A stretch of DNA of 64,000 bases from Chroococcus sp. FPU101 (GCF_017312365.1 NZ_BLJI01000003.1:186001-250000); one strand, 5' to 3'. Numbered from the stretch's first letter, positions 8,044 to 17,304 are shown. Notes: generated by a model from the letters alone, not told the origin. Numbers and translations: made by a program.

Positions 8044-10032
8044 ATGATTTTTACTGAATTAGTTTTACAAAACTTTGGCCCCTATTTAGGTCGTCAAGTC
8101 ATTAATCTAAACCCACAAATTAACCCTGATGAAAGCCGTCCTATTATTCTTTTAGGAGGAATGAATGGCGGGGGCAAAACAACGTTAATGGATGCGATTA
8201 GACTAGCTTTATATGGACAACGATCGCAATGTTCTACTCGTAATAATCTTAGTTATAGTGACTTTCTGATTCAAGCGGTAAATAGTCAAGCTACAGCCGT
8301 TGATCAAACTAGAATTGAACTGGCTTTTAAACAAATTATTAATCACGAATGGCGAGAATTTAGAGTTGTACGTTATTGGGATAAATTTCTTAAAGATGGC
8401 AAGGAACATTTAGGTATTCTTGATGAAGACTGGCCAGATGAAGCACTTTCTAATACTTGGGATGAATATATTGAAAATTTATTACCTTTAGGCATATCTA
8501 ATCTCTTTTTATTTGATGGTGAACAAGTCAAAGAATTAGCAGAACAAGAAATACCACCGCCAACAGTAATTGAGGCTATTCAATCATTATTAGGATTAGA
8601 ATTAATTGAAAGATTATCAGTAGATTTAGATGTTTTAGCCAATCGGAAACGAAAAAATATCGTTGATAAAAATCAACTTTATGATTTAGAAGAAATAGAA
8701 ACTAAAATTAATCAAGCAAAATTAAATAAAGAAGAAATAGAACAAAAAATAGAATTTATTAAAGAACAGCTAGACCAAGCAAAACAAAAATATGATGAAG
8801 CTTTAGATAAATTTAGAATTGAAGGTGGAAAAATAGCCAGCGATCAAAGTCAAAAAGAAAGTCAGAAAAAAGCTTTGGAAAATACAATTAATTCTTTACG
8901 TGACGAATTTCGAGAAATAGCGGCTGATGTTTTGCCGTTAGGTTTAATGACCCCACTTCTCAAACAAGCTAAACTACAAACTCAACAAGAATTAAAAGTT
9001 ATTCAAAATAAAGCAACACAAGGTGTTTTGGTAGATAGAGATAACCGTCTATTAGAATATCTTGCCTCACTTTCACTAACACCAGATAATATCGCAAAAA
9101 TAGAATTTTTTCTACAACAGGATAACCAAACACTACAACAAGAAATTAACACTTACGGAGAACCTTGGTTAGGACTAGAAGAAGAAGGACTAAAACAACT
9201 TGAAACGATTCTAAATCATCGTCTAATTTATCAAATTAACTTGACTAGAGATAAATTTAAACAGGTACAAACTCTAGAAACAGAAATTGATACTATAGAC
9301 AGAGAATTAGTAGCAGCAGCTTCACCTGAAGACTATGAAGTTTTAGATACTATGGTTAAAACAACTCAAAAAGAATATTTTGATTTACAAGAACAATTAT
9401 CGATATTCACTCGTCGTCAACAAGAAGCACAAAAAGTGTTTGAACAAGCTAAAAAAGAATTGATTAAATATGGTGAACAGTATTTAGCAAGACAAAATAA
9501 TGAACACATTATACAATCGGCAGGAAAAGTTCAACAAACCTTAGCGATCTTTAAAGAACGTCTTACCTTGAAAAAACTCAATAAATTAGAAGGAGAAGTA
9601 ACCGAATGTTTTCGTTATCTCTTACATAAATCTAATTTGGTTCATCGCATTGCTATTAATACCCAAAATTTTAGCCTTTCTCTGTTTGACCCCGAAGGAC
9701 AACCCATTGCAAAACATCGTCTTTCTGCTGGCGAAAAACAGTTACTTGCTATATCATTTCTCTGGGGACTTGCTAGGGTAACAGGGCGCAATTTACCCAT
9801 TGCTATTGATACTCCTTTAGGTCGTTTAGATTCCTCTCACCGTAATAATTTAATTGAACGATATTTCCCAACGGCTTCCCACCAAGTTATACTGCTTTCA
9901 ACTGATACGGAGATTGGCGAAAATGAAGTTAAGCAACTCACCGAACAAGGAAGCATCGCACGACAATATCTGTTAGAATACGATCCACAAAAGCGTCAAA
10001 CTATTATTCACCCTAATCGTTATTTCTGGTAA
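8044..10032 (+). CDS. dndD: DndD, SMC-like ATPase of DNA phosphorothioation
   Basis: DndD is the ATPase of the DndCDE modification complex and is thought to open or nick the target DNA for sulfur insertion. 662 aa. Walker A is GGMNGGGKTT at about residues 38-47, followed by IRLALYG. A FDGEQV motif lies near 155. Long coiled coils span about 210-500. The signature LSAGEKQLLA is near 559 and Walker B PIAIDTPLGRLD near 584, with a D-loop and STD switch after it. No cysteine hook is seen, unlike the paralogue at 2147. The stop lies 3 bp before the GUN4-domain gene, so the two are cotranscribed. Confidence 0.95.
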   Translation: MIFTELVLQNFGPYLGRQVINLNPQINPDESRPIILLGGMNGGGKTTLMDAIRLALYGQRSQCSTRNNLSYSDFLIQAVNSQATAVDQTRIELAFKQIINHEWREFRVVRYWDKFLKDGKEHLGILDEDWPDEALSNTWDEYIENLLPLGISNLFLFDGEQVKELAEQEIPPPTVIEAIQSLLGLELIERLSVDLDVLANRKRKNIVDKNQLYDLEEIETKINQAKLNKEEIEQKIEFIKEQLDQAKQKYDEALDKFRIEGGKIASDQSQKESQKKALENTINSLRDEFREIAADVLPLGLMTPLLKQAKLQTQQELKVIQNKATQGVLVDRDNRLLEYLASLSLTPDNIAKIEFFLQQDNQTLQQEINTYGEPWLGLEEEGLKQLETILNHRLIYQINLTRDKFKQVQTLETEIDTIDRELVAAASPEDYEVLDTMVKTTQKEYFDLQEQLSIFTRRQQEAQKVFEQAKKELIKYGEQYLARQNNEHIIQSAGKVQQTLAIFKERLTLKKLNKLEGEVTECFRYLLHKSNLVHRIAINTQNFSLSLFDPEGQPIAKHRLSAGEKQLLAISFLWGLARVTGRNLPIAIDTPLGRLDSSHRNNLIERYFPTASHQVILLSTDTEIGENEVKQLTEQGSIARQYLLEYDPQKRQTIIHPNRYFW

Positions 10033-10035
10033 TTT

Positions 10036-10595
10036 ATGTCTGATCAAACATATGATGAAATCCTGACACAACTCAAAACATTGAATGAGAAGATAGCACA
10101 TTTAGAAGATATGTTTCTTCTGGTTCCAGATCTCTACCGCTACCAAAAACTACAGAAATGTTTAATTGAGGGTGACTGGTTTGAAGCAGACTTAGAAACG
10201 ATAAAAGTGATCTTAGCAGTGACTGGAAAAGAACAAGATAATCTTAGACCTGAAGATATTCTCTCCTTTCCTCTTGATGTTCTTAAAGTGATTGACCAAC
10301 TTTGGCTAAAATATAGTAAAAATCGTTTTGGTTTTAGTCTGCAATTAAAAGCCTATCAAAAACTAGGCGGCAATAAATCCACTACCATTTCTCACGATCG
10401 TAAATTACTCGAACAATGGGGAGAACAATTAGGCTGGCGACAAAAAGACCAATGCGTAAATGTGATGAATTAGACTATAGCTTAAATGCCCCTCTTGGCT
10501 GTCATCCCTCTCAATGGTGGAACTCTCCTTATGGCTCAAAAATGACTCATTTCTTTCTTTCTCGTCTGATGGACTGCAATTATTGTCAGGGGTAA
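10036..10595 (+). pseudogene. GUN4-domain protein in the dnd operon, apparently frameshifted
   Basis: It starts 3 bp after dndD. After a short coiled N-terminus (to about residue 28) the sequence follows the GUN4 tetrapyrrole-binding fold: YQKLQKCLIEGDWFEADLET, then FPLDVLKVIDQLWLKYS, then RFGFSLQLKAYQKLGG, then QLGWR. The open frame ends at 10473, but the GUN4 tail (DYSLNAPLGCHPSQWW...FFLSRLMDC) continues in the -1 frame to 10595. Adding one A to the A5 run at 10442-10446 restores a 186-residue protein. GUN4 proteins bind Mg-porphyrins and stimulate Mg-chelatase; a role beside DndD/DndE is not known to me. The break may be an assembly error, true decay or slippage. Confidence 0.8.
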
Positions 10596-10788
10596 AAAAT
10601 TCATTAAAAAAAGAAAAGGGGACTTGACAAAAGCTACAAATTTTGCGAAAATTCTTATATAATGGAAATCCGTGCATTTTAGGATAAATAATCATATTTC
10701 CATTATTTGACAGTCTAAATATAAAGATACCAGAAACAAGAAAAACTAGCAAGAAAAACTCGAAAAATTTTTCCTCTATTTCAAAAAA
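10596..10788 (+). promoter_or_regulatory. AT-rich gap with possible internal dndE promoter
   Basis: 193 bp separate the restored GUN4 stop from dndE, much more than the 3 bp spacing earlier in the operon. It contains TTGACA at about 10624 and TATAAT at about 10658. The spacing between them (about 28 bp) is too long for a standard promoter, so the assignment is weak. dndE may have its own promoter here. Confidence 0.25.
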
Positions 10789-11229
10789 ATGGAATCACCG
10801 ATCGAACGATTTCGCCTTTCCCAAACCGCTAAAGATCAACTGATTAAACTGAAACGCTACACCAAGATCGATCAATGGAATATCTTATGTCGTTGGGCGT
10901 TTTGTCGTTCCCTAGCTGAACCCAGTATCCCTTCACCAATTCCTATTCCTGCAGACAGTAACCTAGAGATGTCGTGGCGAGTCTTTGGGGGAGAAATGGC
11001 AGATATATTATTAGTCGTCCTCAAACAACGCTGTCATAACGATGGACTCGGAACCGACAAAGAAACCCTTACTCAACAATTTCGCTTACACCTACATCGA
11101 GGTATTGGTTATTTAGCAGGGAGTGAACCCCCTATTAAGAAGATTGAAGATTTATTGATTCTGGCATTAGATAATACAGAAGAAGAAACTAAACCGAAAG
11201 GGAAAAAGAAAACAAGAATTAGGGGATAA
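10789..11229 (+). CDS. dndE: DndE, DNA phosphorothioation complex subunit
   Basis: DndE is a small tetrameric protein of the DndCDE complex, with affinity for nicked DNA. The 146-aa product opens with the family signature ESPIERFRLSQTAKDQLIKL and continues RWAFCRSL, then WRVFGGEMADIL, then FRLHLHRGIGYL, the usual DndE (DUF1832) blocks. The C-terminus is Lys-rich. It closes the operon, and its end overlaps the end of the convergent DUF2062 gene by 11 bp. Confidence 0.93.
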   Translation: MESPIERFRLSQTAKDQLIKLKRYTKIDQWNILCRWAFCRSLAEPSIPSPIPIPADSNLEMSWRVFGGEMADILLVVLKQRCHNDGLGTDKETLTQQFRLHLHRGIGYLAGSEPPIKKIEDLLILALDNTEEETKPKGKKKTRIRG

Positions 11230-11755
11230 AATTTCTTCGTCTTCTATTTCGCCACCGATAAATCACACGAAGACTCACGAAATAGCTAATTGTAGCAACA
11301 ATAACACCAACAACAAACGAACCAAAAAACAGAGTAATCACAAAACTCCAGCCTAATTGCATCATCGCATCAAAAGACTGCCAACTCTGCTCAAAACGTT
11401 GCTCAGTAACAGACGAATTCCATGAACCTAATAACCATTCGCCTACCTTATAATTAAAGCCAAAAATCGGCACATAAGTTAGAGGATTACTCACCCAAGT
11501 TGCGGCAGCAGCAGCTATTTTATTCCCTCGAATTAAAATGGACAAAAACACTGCAATAATAATTTGTAACCCCATCCAAGGAAACCAACCCGCAAAGACA
11601 CCCGATGCTATTCCTCTAGCTATTTCTTTTGGATGACCATTAAGACGAACAAACCTAAGATACCAATAGCGAAAAAATCTTGTTCCATTCCAGCTATTAC
11701 GCCGAGATTTGCTTTTTTCCCGAAAGGCGACCGCAGAAAGACGCTTTTTAGTCAT
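11219..11755 (-). CDS. DUF2062 family membrane protein
   Basis: About 178 aa from ATG 11755 (MTKKRLSAVAF). The DUF2062 core is visible: HPKEIARGIASGVFAGWFPW, followed by a hydrophobic pair of segments around IIIAVFLSILI and a further C-terminal membrane pair (SFVITLFFGSFVVGVIVATI). NPLTYVPIFGFNYKVG between them is the conserved loop. Inner-membrane protein of unknown function, common in bacteria. It diverges from mnmE, with 50 bp between starts. An upstream in-frame start at 11812 would overlap mnmE and is less likely. Confidence 0.8.
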   Translation of the reverse strand: MTKKRLSAVAFREKSKSRRNSWNGTRFFRYWYLRFVRLNGHPKEIARGIASGVFAGWFPWMGLQIIIAVFLSILIRGNKIAAAAATWVSNPLTYVPIFGFNYKVGEWLLGSWNSSVTEQRFEQSWQSFDAMMQLGWSFVITLFFGSFVVGVIVATISYFVSLRVIYRWRNRRRRNFIP

Positions 11756-11805
11756 TAGATTATCGTAATAAAATATTAAATATCTCAATTGTAATCTAGA
11801 AATTT

Positions 11806-13179
11806 GTGACACTGATCCCCGCAGATACTATTGTAGCGATCGCTACTGCCATTGTCCCACAACAAGGTAGTATCGGTATTGTGCGTTTATCGGGACAAAA
11901 TGCCCTAAAGATTGCCAAAACGCTTTTTTACAGCCCAGGAAAGCAAATTTGGGAAAGCCACCGCATCTTATACGGTTATATTCGCCATCCCCAAACTCAA
12001 CAAGTAATCGATGAAGTTCTATTACTTCTTATGTTAGCCCCTCGTTCCTACACCACTGAAGACGTAATTGAAATTCATTGTCATGGGGGAATTATCCCTG
12101 TACAACAAATCTTACAACTGTGTATAGAACAAGGCGCAAGACTTGCCCAAGCAGGAGAATTTACCCTGAGAGCCTTCCTCAATGGTAGACTCGATTTAAC
12201 CCAAGCTGAAAGTATATCAGATCTAGTCGGTGCCAAATCTCCCCAAGCGGCACAAATTGCCCTTTCTGGGTTACGAGGAAAACTTGCCCACTCGATCCAT
12301 CGTCTTAGAACCACTTGTTTAGATATTTTGGCTGAAATAGAAGCGAGGATCGATTTTGAAGAAGATTTACCCCCACTTAACGAACAAGAAATACAAGAAA
12401 ACTTAACCCAAGTTTTGCACCAAGTCCATCAAATTCTAGCGACAGCAGATCGCGGTGAACTCCTCAGAAGTGGGCTAAAAGTTGCGATCGTCGGTCGTCC
12501 TAATGTGGGAAAATCAAGCTTATTAAATGCGTGGAGTCGAAGCGATCGCGCCATTGTAACGGACTTACCTGGAACTACCCGCGATGTCGTCGAATCTCAA
12601 TTAGTTGTAGAAGGAATACCGATCCAAGTCTTAGATACAGCAGGCATTCGTGAAACCGAAGATACCGTCGAAAAAATTGGCGTAGAACGATCGCGCCAAG
12701 CTGCCCAAAATGCCGATCTCATTTTATTCACCATTGATGCCCAAACAGGATGGATAACCGAAGATCACGAAATTTACCAACAAGTCCAAGACCGTCCTCT
12801 AATTCTCGTGATCAATAAAATCGATCTCGCTGATCCCCAACTCGCCGCCAATGCACATTTTGCTAAAATTGTCAAGACATCTGCTGCTAACAATCAAGGA
12901 ATCGACGCACTCGAACAAGCAATCTTAGAAACGGTCAAAAGCGAAAACTTAACCGCTAGTAATCTAGATCTAGCTATTAACCAACGCCAAGCGGCTGCTC
13001 TCACCCAAGCCAAAATGGCCTTAGAACAAGTCCAAGAAACCATGAATAACCAACTTCCCCTAGACTTTTGGACGATCGATCTAAGAAGTGCCATTCAATT
13101 CCTTGGCGAAATCACAGGAGAAGAAGTCACTGAATCCGTCTTAGACCGAATTTTTAGCCGCTTTTGTATTGGGAAATAA
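11806..13179 (+). CDS. mnmE: tRNA modification GTPase MnmE (TrmE)
   Basis: With MnmG this GTPase makes the cmnm5 group on wobble uridine of tRNAs in the cytoplasm. 457 aa, starting at GTG 11806. The N-terminal folate-binding domain includes [10 protein letters not shown] and HCHGG. The G domain holds G1 [10 protein letters not shown] (about 230), G3 DTAG and G4 NKID. The protein ends with the family's invariant FCIGK, whose Cys is conserved. All motifs are present and the length is standard. Confidence 0.97.
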   Translation: MTLIPADTIVAIATAIVPQQGSIGIVRLSGQNALKIAKTLFYSPGKQIWESHRILYGYIRHPQTQQVIDEVLLLLMLAPRSYTTEDVIEIHCHGGIIPVQQILQLCIEQGARLAQAGEFTLRAFLNGRLDLTQAESISDLVGAKSPQAAQIALSGLRGKLAHSIHRLRTTCLDILAEIEARIDFEEDLPPLNEQEIQENLTQVLHQVHQILATADRGELLRSGLKVAIVGRPNVGKSSLLNAWSRSDRAIVTDLPGTTRDVVESQLVVEGIPIQVLDTAGIRETEDTVEKIGVERSRQAAQNADLILFTIDAQTGWITEDHEIYQQVQDRPLILVINKIDLADPQLAANAHFAKIVKTSAANNQGIDALEQAILETVKSENLTASNLDLAINQRQAAALTQAKMALEQVQETMNNQLPLDFWTIDLRSAIQFLGEITGEEVTESVLDRIFSRFCIGK

Positions 13180-13248
13180 AATAAAGACGCACTTTCTTTA
13201 GCACGTCTCTACTTTGATTATTCTATTTTACAATTCTTAACGAATTGC

Positions 13249-14319
13249 TTATCCTGCGATTGAAGGAGCAGAAATCGGTTCAGCCGAAGCTAAATCTAAG
13301 GGGAAGTTGTGAGCATTTCTTTCGTGCATAACTTCCATACCAATTCCTGCGCGGTTTAACACATCAGCCCAAGTACCAATGACACGACCTTGAGAGTCGA
13401 GAACCGACTGGTTAAAGTTAAAACCATTGAGGTTGAATGCCATTGTGCTGACACCCATTGCAGTAAACCAAATACCAACGACGGGCCAAGCACCGAGGAA
13501 GAAGTGTAAAGAACGACTGTTGTTGAATGAAGCATATTGGAAGATTAAACGTCCAAAGTAGCCATGAGCAGCAACAATGTTATAGGTTTCTTCTTCTTGT
13601 CCGAACTTGTAACCATAGTTGAGAGACTCGCTTTCAGTGGTTTCACGAACTAAGGATGAAGTTACTAGAGAACCGTGCATCGCACTGAACAAAGAACCAC
13701 CAAAGACACCAGCCACACCTAACATATGGAAGGGGTGCATGAGGATGTTATGTTCAGCTTGGAAGACAAACATAAAGTTAAAAGTTCCAGAGATCCCTAG
13801 AGGCATTCCATCAGAGAAAGAACCTTGACCAATGGGATAGATTAAGAATACGGAGGTCGCTGCGGCTACAGGTGCGCTGTATGCAACACAGATCCAAGGA
13901 CGCATTCCTAAACGGTAGGATAATTCCCACTGACGACCCATCCAACAGAAGATTCCAATTAAGAAATGGAATACAACAAGCTGGTAGGGGCCACCATTGT
14001 ACAGCCATTCATCTAAGGAGGCTGCTTCCCAAATGGGGTAAAAATGTAGACCAATAGCGTTAGAAGATGGCACAACTGCACCAGAGATGATGTTGTTTCC
14101 TGTTAATAAGGAACCAGCAACAGGCTCTCTGATCCCGTCGATATCAACAGGAGGAGCAGCAATAAAGGCAATAATGAAGCAAATGGTAGCGGTTAGCAGT
14201 GTGGGGATCAAAATCACACCAAACCAGCCGACATAAATACGGTTGTTGGTGCTGGTGATCCACTGACAAAAACGCTCCCATGTGGAGTAATTGTCTTGTG
14301 AACGTAAGGTAGTAGTCAT
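13249..14319 (-). CDS. psbA: Photosystem II D1 protein, divergent copy
   Basis: D1 binds P680, pheophytin, QB and the Mn4CaO5 cluster in the thylakoid membrane. 356 aa. All ligands are in place: Tyr161, Asp170, Glu189, His190, His198, His215, Ser264, His272, His332, Glu333, His337, Asp342 and the C-terminal Ala344. Gln130 marks the D1:1-like type. The D1' markers are absent, since Gly80, Phe158 and Thr286 are the normal residues. Two oddities are Trp at 126, where Tyr usually hydrogen-bonds pheophytin, and Thr at 73 in place of the usual Tyr. The CtpA-cleaved tail is 12 residues rather than about 16. It is a monocistronic minus-strand gene. Confidence 0.98.
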   Translation of the reverse strand: MTTTLRSQDNYSTWERFCQWITSTNNRIYVGWFGVILIPTLLTATICFIIAFIAAPPVDIDGIREPVAGSLLTGNNIISGAVVPSSNAIGLHFYPIWEAASLDEWLYNGGPYQLVVFHFLIGIFCWMGRQWELSYRLGMRPWICVAYSAPVAAATSVFLIYPIGQGSFSDGMPLGISGTFNFMFVFQAEHNILMHPFHMLGVAGVFGGSLFSAMHGSLVTSSLVRETTESESLNYGYKFGQEEETYNIVAAHGYFGRLIFQYASFNNSRSLHFFLGAWPVVGIWFTAMGVSTMAFNLNGFNFNQSVLDSQGRVIGTWADVLNRAGIGMEVMHERNAHNFPLDLASAEPISAPSIAG

Positions 14320-14671
14320 GAATAATACATTTGATGAAACAAAAAAAATGAATGTAGCAAAGATAACTTTGCATCATATGTTCAAGTATATTTACATCTC
14401 TTTGAATTGACGCATTTTTTTTTGTATATTTATATTAAAAATTATTGTTAAATTTTAATATAAATGTTGTTTTATTAAAGAATGACTGTTCAATTTAATA
14501 TAACTTTATAAAAACATCCCAACCGTTAATACGTCGTTGCTCAAATCTCAATTGATTTTACATTCCTTAAACAAAATTAAGTTTATCGTAATATTGGCCC
14601 GATAGTGTTAAATTTTCATCTAGTGGGCTATCCTGCTCGATTTCTTTTAAACACTCAATAGTCTGAAAAAT
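14320..14671. other. psbA upstream region / AT-rich gap
   Basis: About 350 bp between divergent psbA and rpoZ, extremely AT-rich with long T and A runs. It should contain the psbA promoter and leader. TTGAAC and TATCTT lie on the minus strand between about 14365 and 14392, but their spacing (about 14 bp) is poor, so I do not call a promoter. No RNA gene is seen. Confidence 0.4.
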
Positions 14672-14899
14672 ATGCTCAAACGATTTACCATTAATTCATC
14701 TGAAATGATGTATAGAACCGATCGACTAATGGGTGCTACAACAAACCGTTATCGGATAGTTGTACAGGTCGCACGACGAGCCAAACGCTGTCGTCTCGAA
14801 GACTTAGAAAATATAGATGACCCAATGATGAAACCCGTCATTCGTGCAATTGTCGAAATGTCCGACGAACTGACCGAACCCGAATTATTAGGAGACTAA
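14672..14899 (+). CDS. rpoZ: RNA polymerase omega subunit
   Basis: 75 aa, matching cyanobacterial omega: [20 protein letters not shown] in the helix that contacts beta-prime, then [20 protein letters not shown], the conserved block. Omega helps assemble RNA polymerase. It stands about 100 bp upstream of sufE on the same strand. Confidence 0.92.
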   Translation: MLKRFTINSSEMMYRTDRLMGATTNRYRIVVQVARRAKRCRLEDLENIDDPMMKPVIRAIVEMSDELTEPELLGD

Positions 14900-15000
14900 T
14901 CCTAGTTAAAATGTTAAGATAAATTTACATAAAAATTTTTGTTAGGTGAATCGTTCTCACCTAGCAAATGACTTGAAAAAAAGATCTGTGATTTTGCCAG

Positions 15001-15423
15001 ATGACAGCTACATCATTACCCCCAAACTTAGCGCGTATCGTTGAAAAATTCCAACGCCGTACCGACCCAAAACAGAAATATGAACAACTTCTCTGGTATG
15101 CCAAAAAACTAGAACCGTTTCCAGAAGAAGACAAAATCCCAGATAATAAAGTGAGTGGCTGTGTCTCTCAGGTGTACATTACGGCTGAATTAAAAGACGG
15201 AAAAGTTTGGTATAAAGGTGATTCTGATGCTCAACTGGTCAAAGGTTTAGCGGCTTTTTTAATTGAAGGACTGAGCGGGTTAACCCCTGAAGAAATCATC
15301 CAAATTACGCCAGATTTTATCGAAGATACGGGATTAAAGGTGAGTTTAACCCCGTCACGTGCTAATGGTTTTTATAACATCCTGCAATTAATGAAGAAAA
15401 AAGCCTTGGTGAAAGCAACTTGA
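15001..15423 (+). CDS. sufE: SufE, cysteine desulfurase sulfur acceptor
   Basis: SufE takes persulfide sulfur from the desulfurase SufS for Fe-S cluster building. 140 aa with the family core: KYEQLLWYAKKL, then the active-site loop VSGCVSQVYI, whose Cys (about residue 52) carries the persulfide, then GLTPEEI and SRANGFYNIL. SufS is not in the window. The gene lies 3.8 kb from dndE in a region without dndA. A shared sulfur relay is possible but only inferred. Confidence 0.95.
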   Translation: MTATSLPPNLARIVEKFQRRTDPKQKYEQLLWYAKKLEPFPEEDKIPDNKVSGCVSQVYITAELKDGKVWYKGDSDAQLVKGLAAFLIEGLSGLTPEEIIQITPDFIEDTGLKVSLTPSRANGFYNILQLMKKKALVKAT

Positions 15424-15439
15424 AACCTCAGCTTACTTC

Positions 15440-15988
15440 TTATTCATCATCTAAATCATCATCATCTAACAAATGTAGATGAGAAACATGACCCGACATA
15501 ATGGCCCGACTGCATGACCAATTACTTGGTAAAGCGGATGGCCAACCCATGCGTAAAGCTTCTGGACAAATCGCCATCACCGTTAACTGACAATCAATCA
15601 GTTGAAACCCTTCTTTCTCAGACTGTTTTAGACTGTGTTTAAGAATCGAATCATTATTAAATTCGATCGTCTTATTACATTGAATACAGACGAGGTGGTG
15701 ATGATGATGAGGATAGGGTTGATTTAGTTCATAGTGTTTATGACCTTCTGCTAATTCAAGTTCTCGCAAAATTCCCATCCGAGACATTAACTTAACGCTA
15801 CGGTAAATCGTCGATAAACTAATTCCTTCTCCGCGTTTATCCAAAAGAAGATGTAATTCTTCAGCACTTAAATGATTTCCCTTGGGAAGATTTTGGAAAA
15901 CGTGCAGAATCTTTTCGCGTTGGGGTGTTAAACGCCATCCTCTGGCATTCAATTCAGCTTTCAAGGACGAGGCAGTATATGGAGGCAT
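15440..15988 (-). CDS. fur: Fur family metal-responsive repressor (FurA-like)
   Basis: 182 aa. N-terminal winged helix RGWRLTPQREKIL with GISLSTIYRSVKLMSRMGIL as the recognition region. A His-rich metal and dimerisation domain follows (PYPHHHHHLVCIQC). The C-terminus CPEALRMGWPSALPSNWSCS matches cyanobacterial FurA rather than Zur or PerR, from family memory. It represses iron-uptake genes with Fe2+ and controls iron and redox stress. A long acidic tail (DDDDLDDE) is unusual. Convergent with sufE, with 16 bp between stops. Confidence 0.85.
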   Translation of the reverse strand: MPPYTASSLKAELNARGWRLTPQREKILHVFQNLPKGNHLSAEELHLLLDKRGEGISLSTIYRSVKLMSRMGILRELELAEGHKHYELNQPYPHHHHHLVCIQCNKTIEFNNDSILKHSLKQSEKEGFQLIDCQLTVMAICPEALRMGWPSALPSNWSCSRAIMSGHVSHLHLLDDDDLDDE

Positions 15989-16107
15989 AAGCGATAACCC
16001 TTCAAAAAGTGCTGCTTACAAAGACCATGATAGACGTTATAAGCTCTCATTTGCAACAACTCTGAATAATTGAGAACTTCTATCGATATCAAATTCTTAA
16101 CCCATTC

Positions 16108-16974
16108 TTAAGTATGAATGGAACCATCGGGCAAAATTGCACCTTTTAAAAACGCACCCGTCAATTTAACCATAATTTTTTTGCCATAACCCACTTTTGC
16201 TCCTCGTAAGTCAGCTTCTCTTAAATCTGCTCCGCTTAGGTCAGCCCCGATTAAATTTGCTTCTTGTAAATTAGCACCTCTAAGATTCGCTTCTAACAGA
16301 TTAGCTCGAAACAAATTAGCGCCTGTTAGATTTGCTTTCTCCAAATTAATTTGATGCAAAAAACTATCACTAAGATCTGCACCAGAAAGATCAGCTTCAG
16401 TTAAATTTCGACCTGATAAATCTCTCTCTTTTAAATTAGCTCCCCGAAAATCGGCTTTAGAGTAATCTCGATAATAAGGTCGTTTAGTTGATTGATTGTC
16501 GTAATAATCAGAAGAACGGGGATAAGGTGAAGACGGGTAAGTCGTCTGATGAAATTGATCTGAATTAGTGGAAGAACGGGGATAGGGTGAAGACGGATAA
16601 GTTTGGTGAGAATGAGAAGATTTTGTAGAACGATGGGAAGAAGATGGGTTAGTCTTAGCTGAATGATTGGACTGATTTTTGCTAGACGAGGAATTTTGAG
16701 ACTGAGTAGAAGTCGTTTTAGCCGACTTAGTTTGAGAATTTGATGTAGCCTCAGAGATTTTACCATTTTTCTTATACAATAGACGCAACTGATCCCGCGC
16801 ATGATTAATTTCTTGTAACTTCGCGGTAGCCTTTTCTAAAAGACGCTCATTATCTTTCGGCAACCGGTCAGGATGCCAAATAAAAACCAAATCCTTATAA
16901 GCTTGGTTGATTTCTTCGAGGGACGCTCCAGAATCTAAACCCAATGCCTTATAGTAACGCTCTAATTCTTCCAT
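16108..16974 (-). CDS. J-domain protein with pentapeptide repeats
   Basis: 288 aa from ATG 16974, preceded by GGGGAG. Residues 5-60 form a J-domain (YYKALGLDSGASLEEINQAY) with the HPD motif in FIWHPDRLPKD, which stimulates DnaK ATPase. Residues 75-165 are a Ser/Thr/Asn/Gln-rich linker with repeats of YPSSPYPRSS. Residues about 170-280 are at least ten A(D/N)LxxA pentapeptide repeats forming a right-handed beta-helix. It is likely a DnaK co-chaperone with a scaffold-type C-terminus. The partner is unknown. Confidence 0.85.
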   Translation of the reverse strand: MEELERYYKALGLDSGASLEEINQAYKDLVFIWHPDRLPKDNERLLEKATAKLQEINHARDQLRLLYKKNGKISEATSNSQTKSAKTTSTQSQNSSSSKNQSNHSAKTNPSSSHRSTKSSHSHQTYPSSPYPRSSTNSDQFHQTTYPSSPYPRSSDYYDNQSTKRPYYRDYSKADFRGANLKERDLSGRNLTEADLSGADLSDSFLHQINLEKANLTGANLFRANLLEANLRGANLQEANLIGADLSGADLREADLRGAKVGYGKKIMVKLTGAFLKGAILPDGSIHT

Positions 16975-17167
16975 CCACAAGCTCCCCTACCTGTTTAGTG
17001 ATTGGCGTTCGCTAGATACGAGTGTTTGATGAGTCATCTGCTTTTTATGCGGTGCTTGCTCAGTCATTACTTCTAGAATAAACTTCTTAGGGCAAACTTG
17101 GTCAAAACCTTATAAAAAATACCGAAAGCAATAAAGAGCCTCCAAGCATGAATTGATCTTAGATACC

Positions 17168-17304
17168 TCAAGTGATTAACAGCAAGCGTCGAGAACGAAT
17201 ACGGTTCGGCTTAACTGTAACCATTGCTCCATATTCTAAATCATCACTTCACAAAGTAAAGTAGAAGCAGAATAAGGCAAACCTTGATCAAGCAGCAGTT
17301 TCAT
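17168..17304 (-). pseudogene. DUF5615 (PIN-like) toxin remnant
   Basis: It starts at ATG 17304 inside the end of the DUF433 gene, as expected for this toxin-antitoxin pair. It reads MKLLLDQGLPYSASTLLCEV and then stops at 17236. A second frame then gives GAMVTVKPNRIRSRRLLLIT to a stop at 17168, matching the DUF5615 C-terminus. The central part, including the catalytic acidic residues, is deleted. The toxin is therefore dead while its antitoxin remains open. Confidence 0.65.

Noticed and set aside
10621-10665. Strong sigma-70 promoter before dndE
   Set aside because: TTGACA and TATAAT are present but about 28 bp apart, too far for a standard promoter; kept only as a weak note.
13619-14057. ORFs opposite psbA (13619-13828, 13872-14057)
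   Set aside because: Shadow frames of a highly conserved gene without family motifs or ribosome sites.
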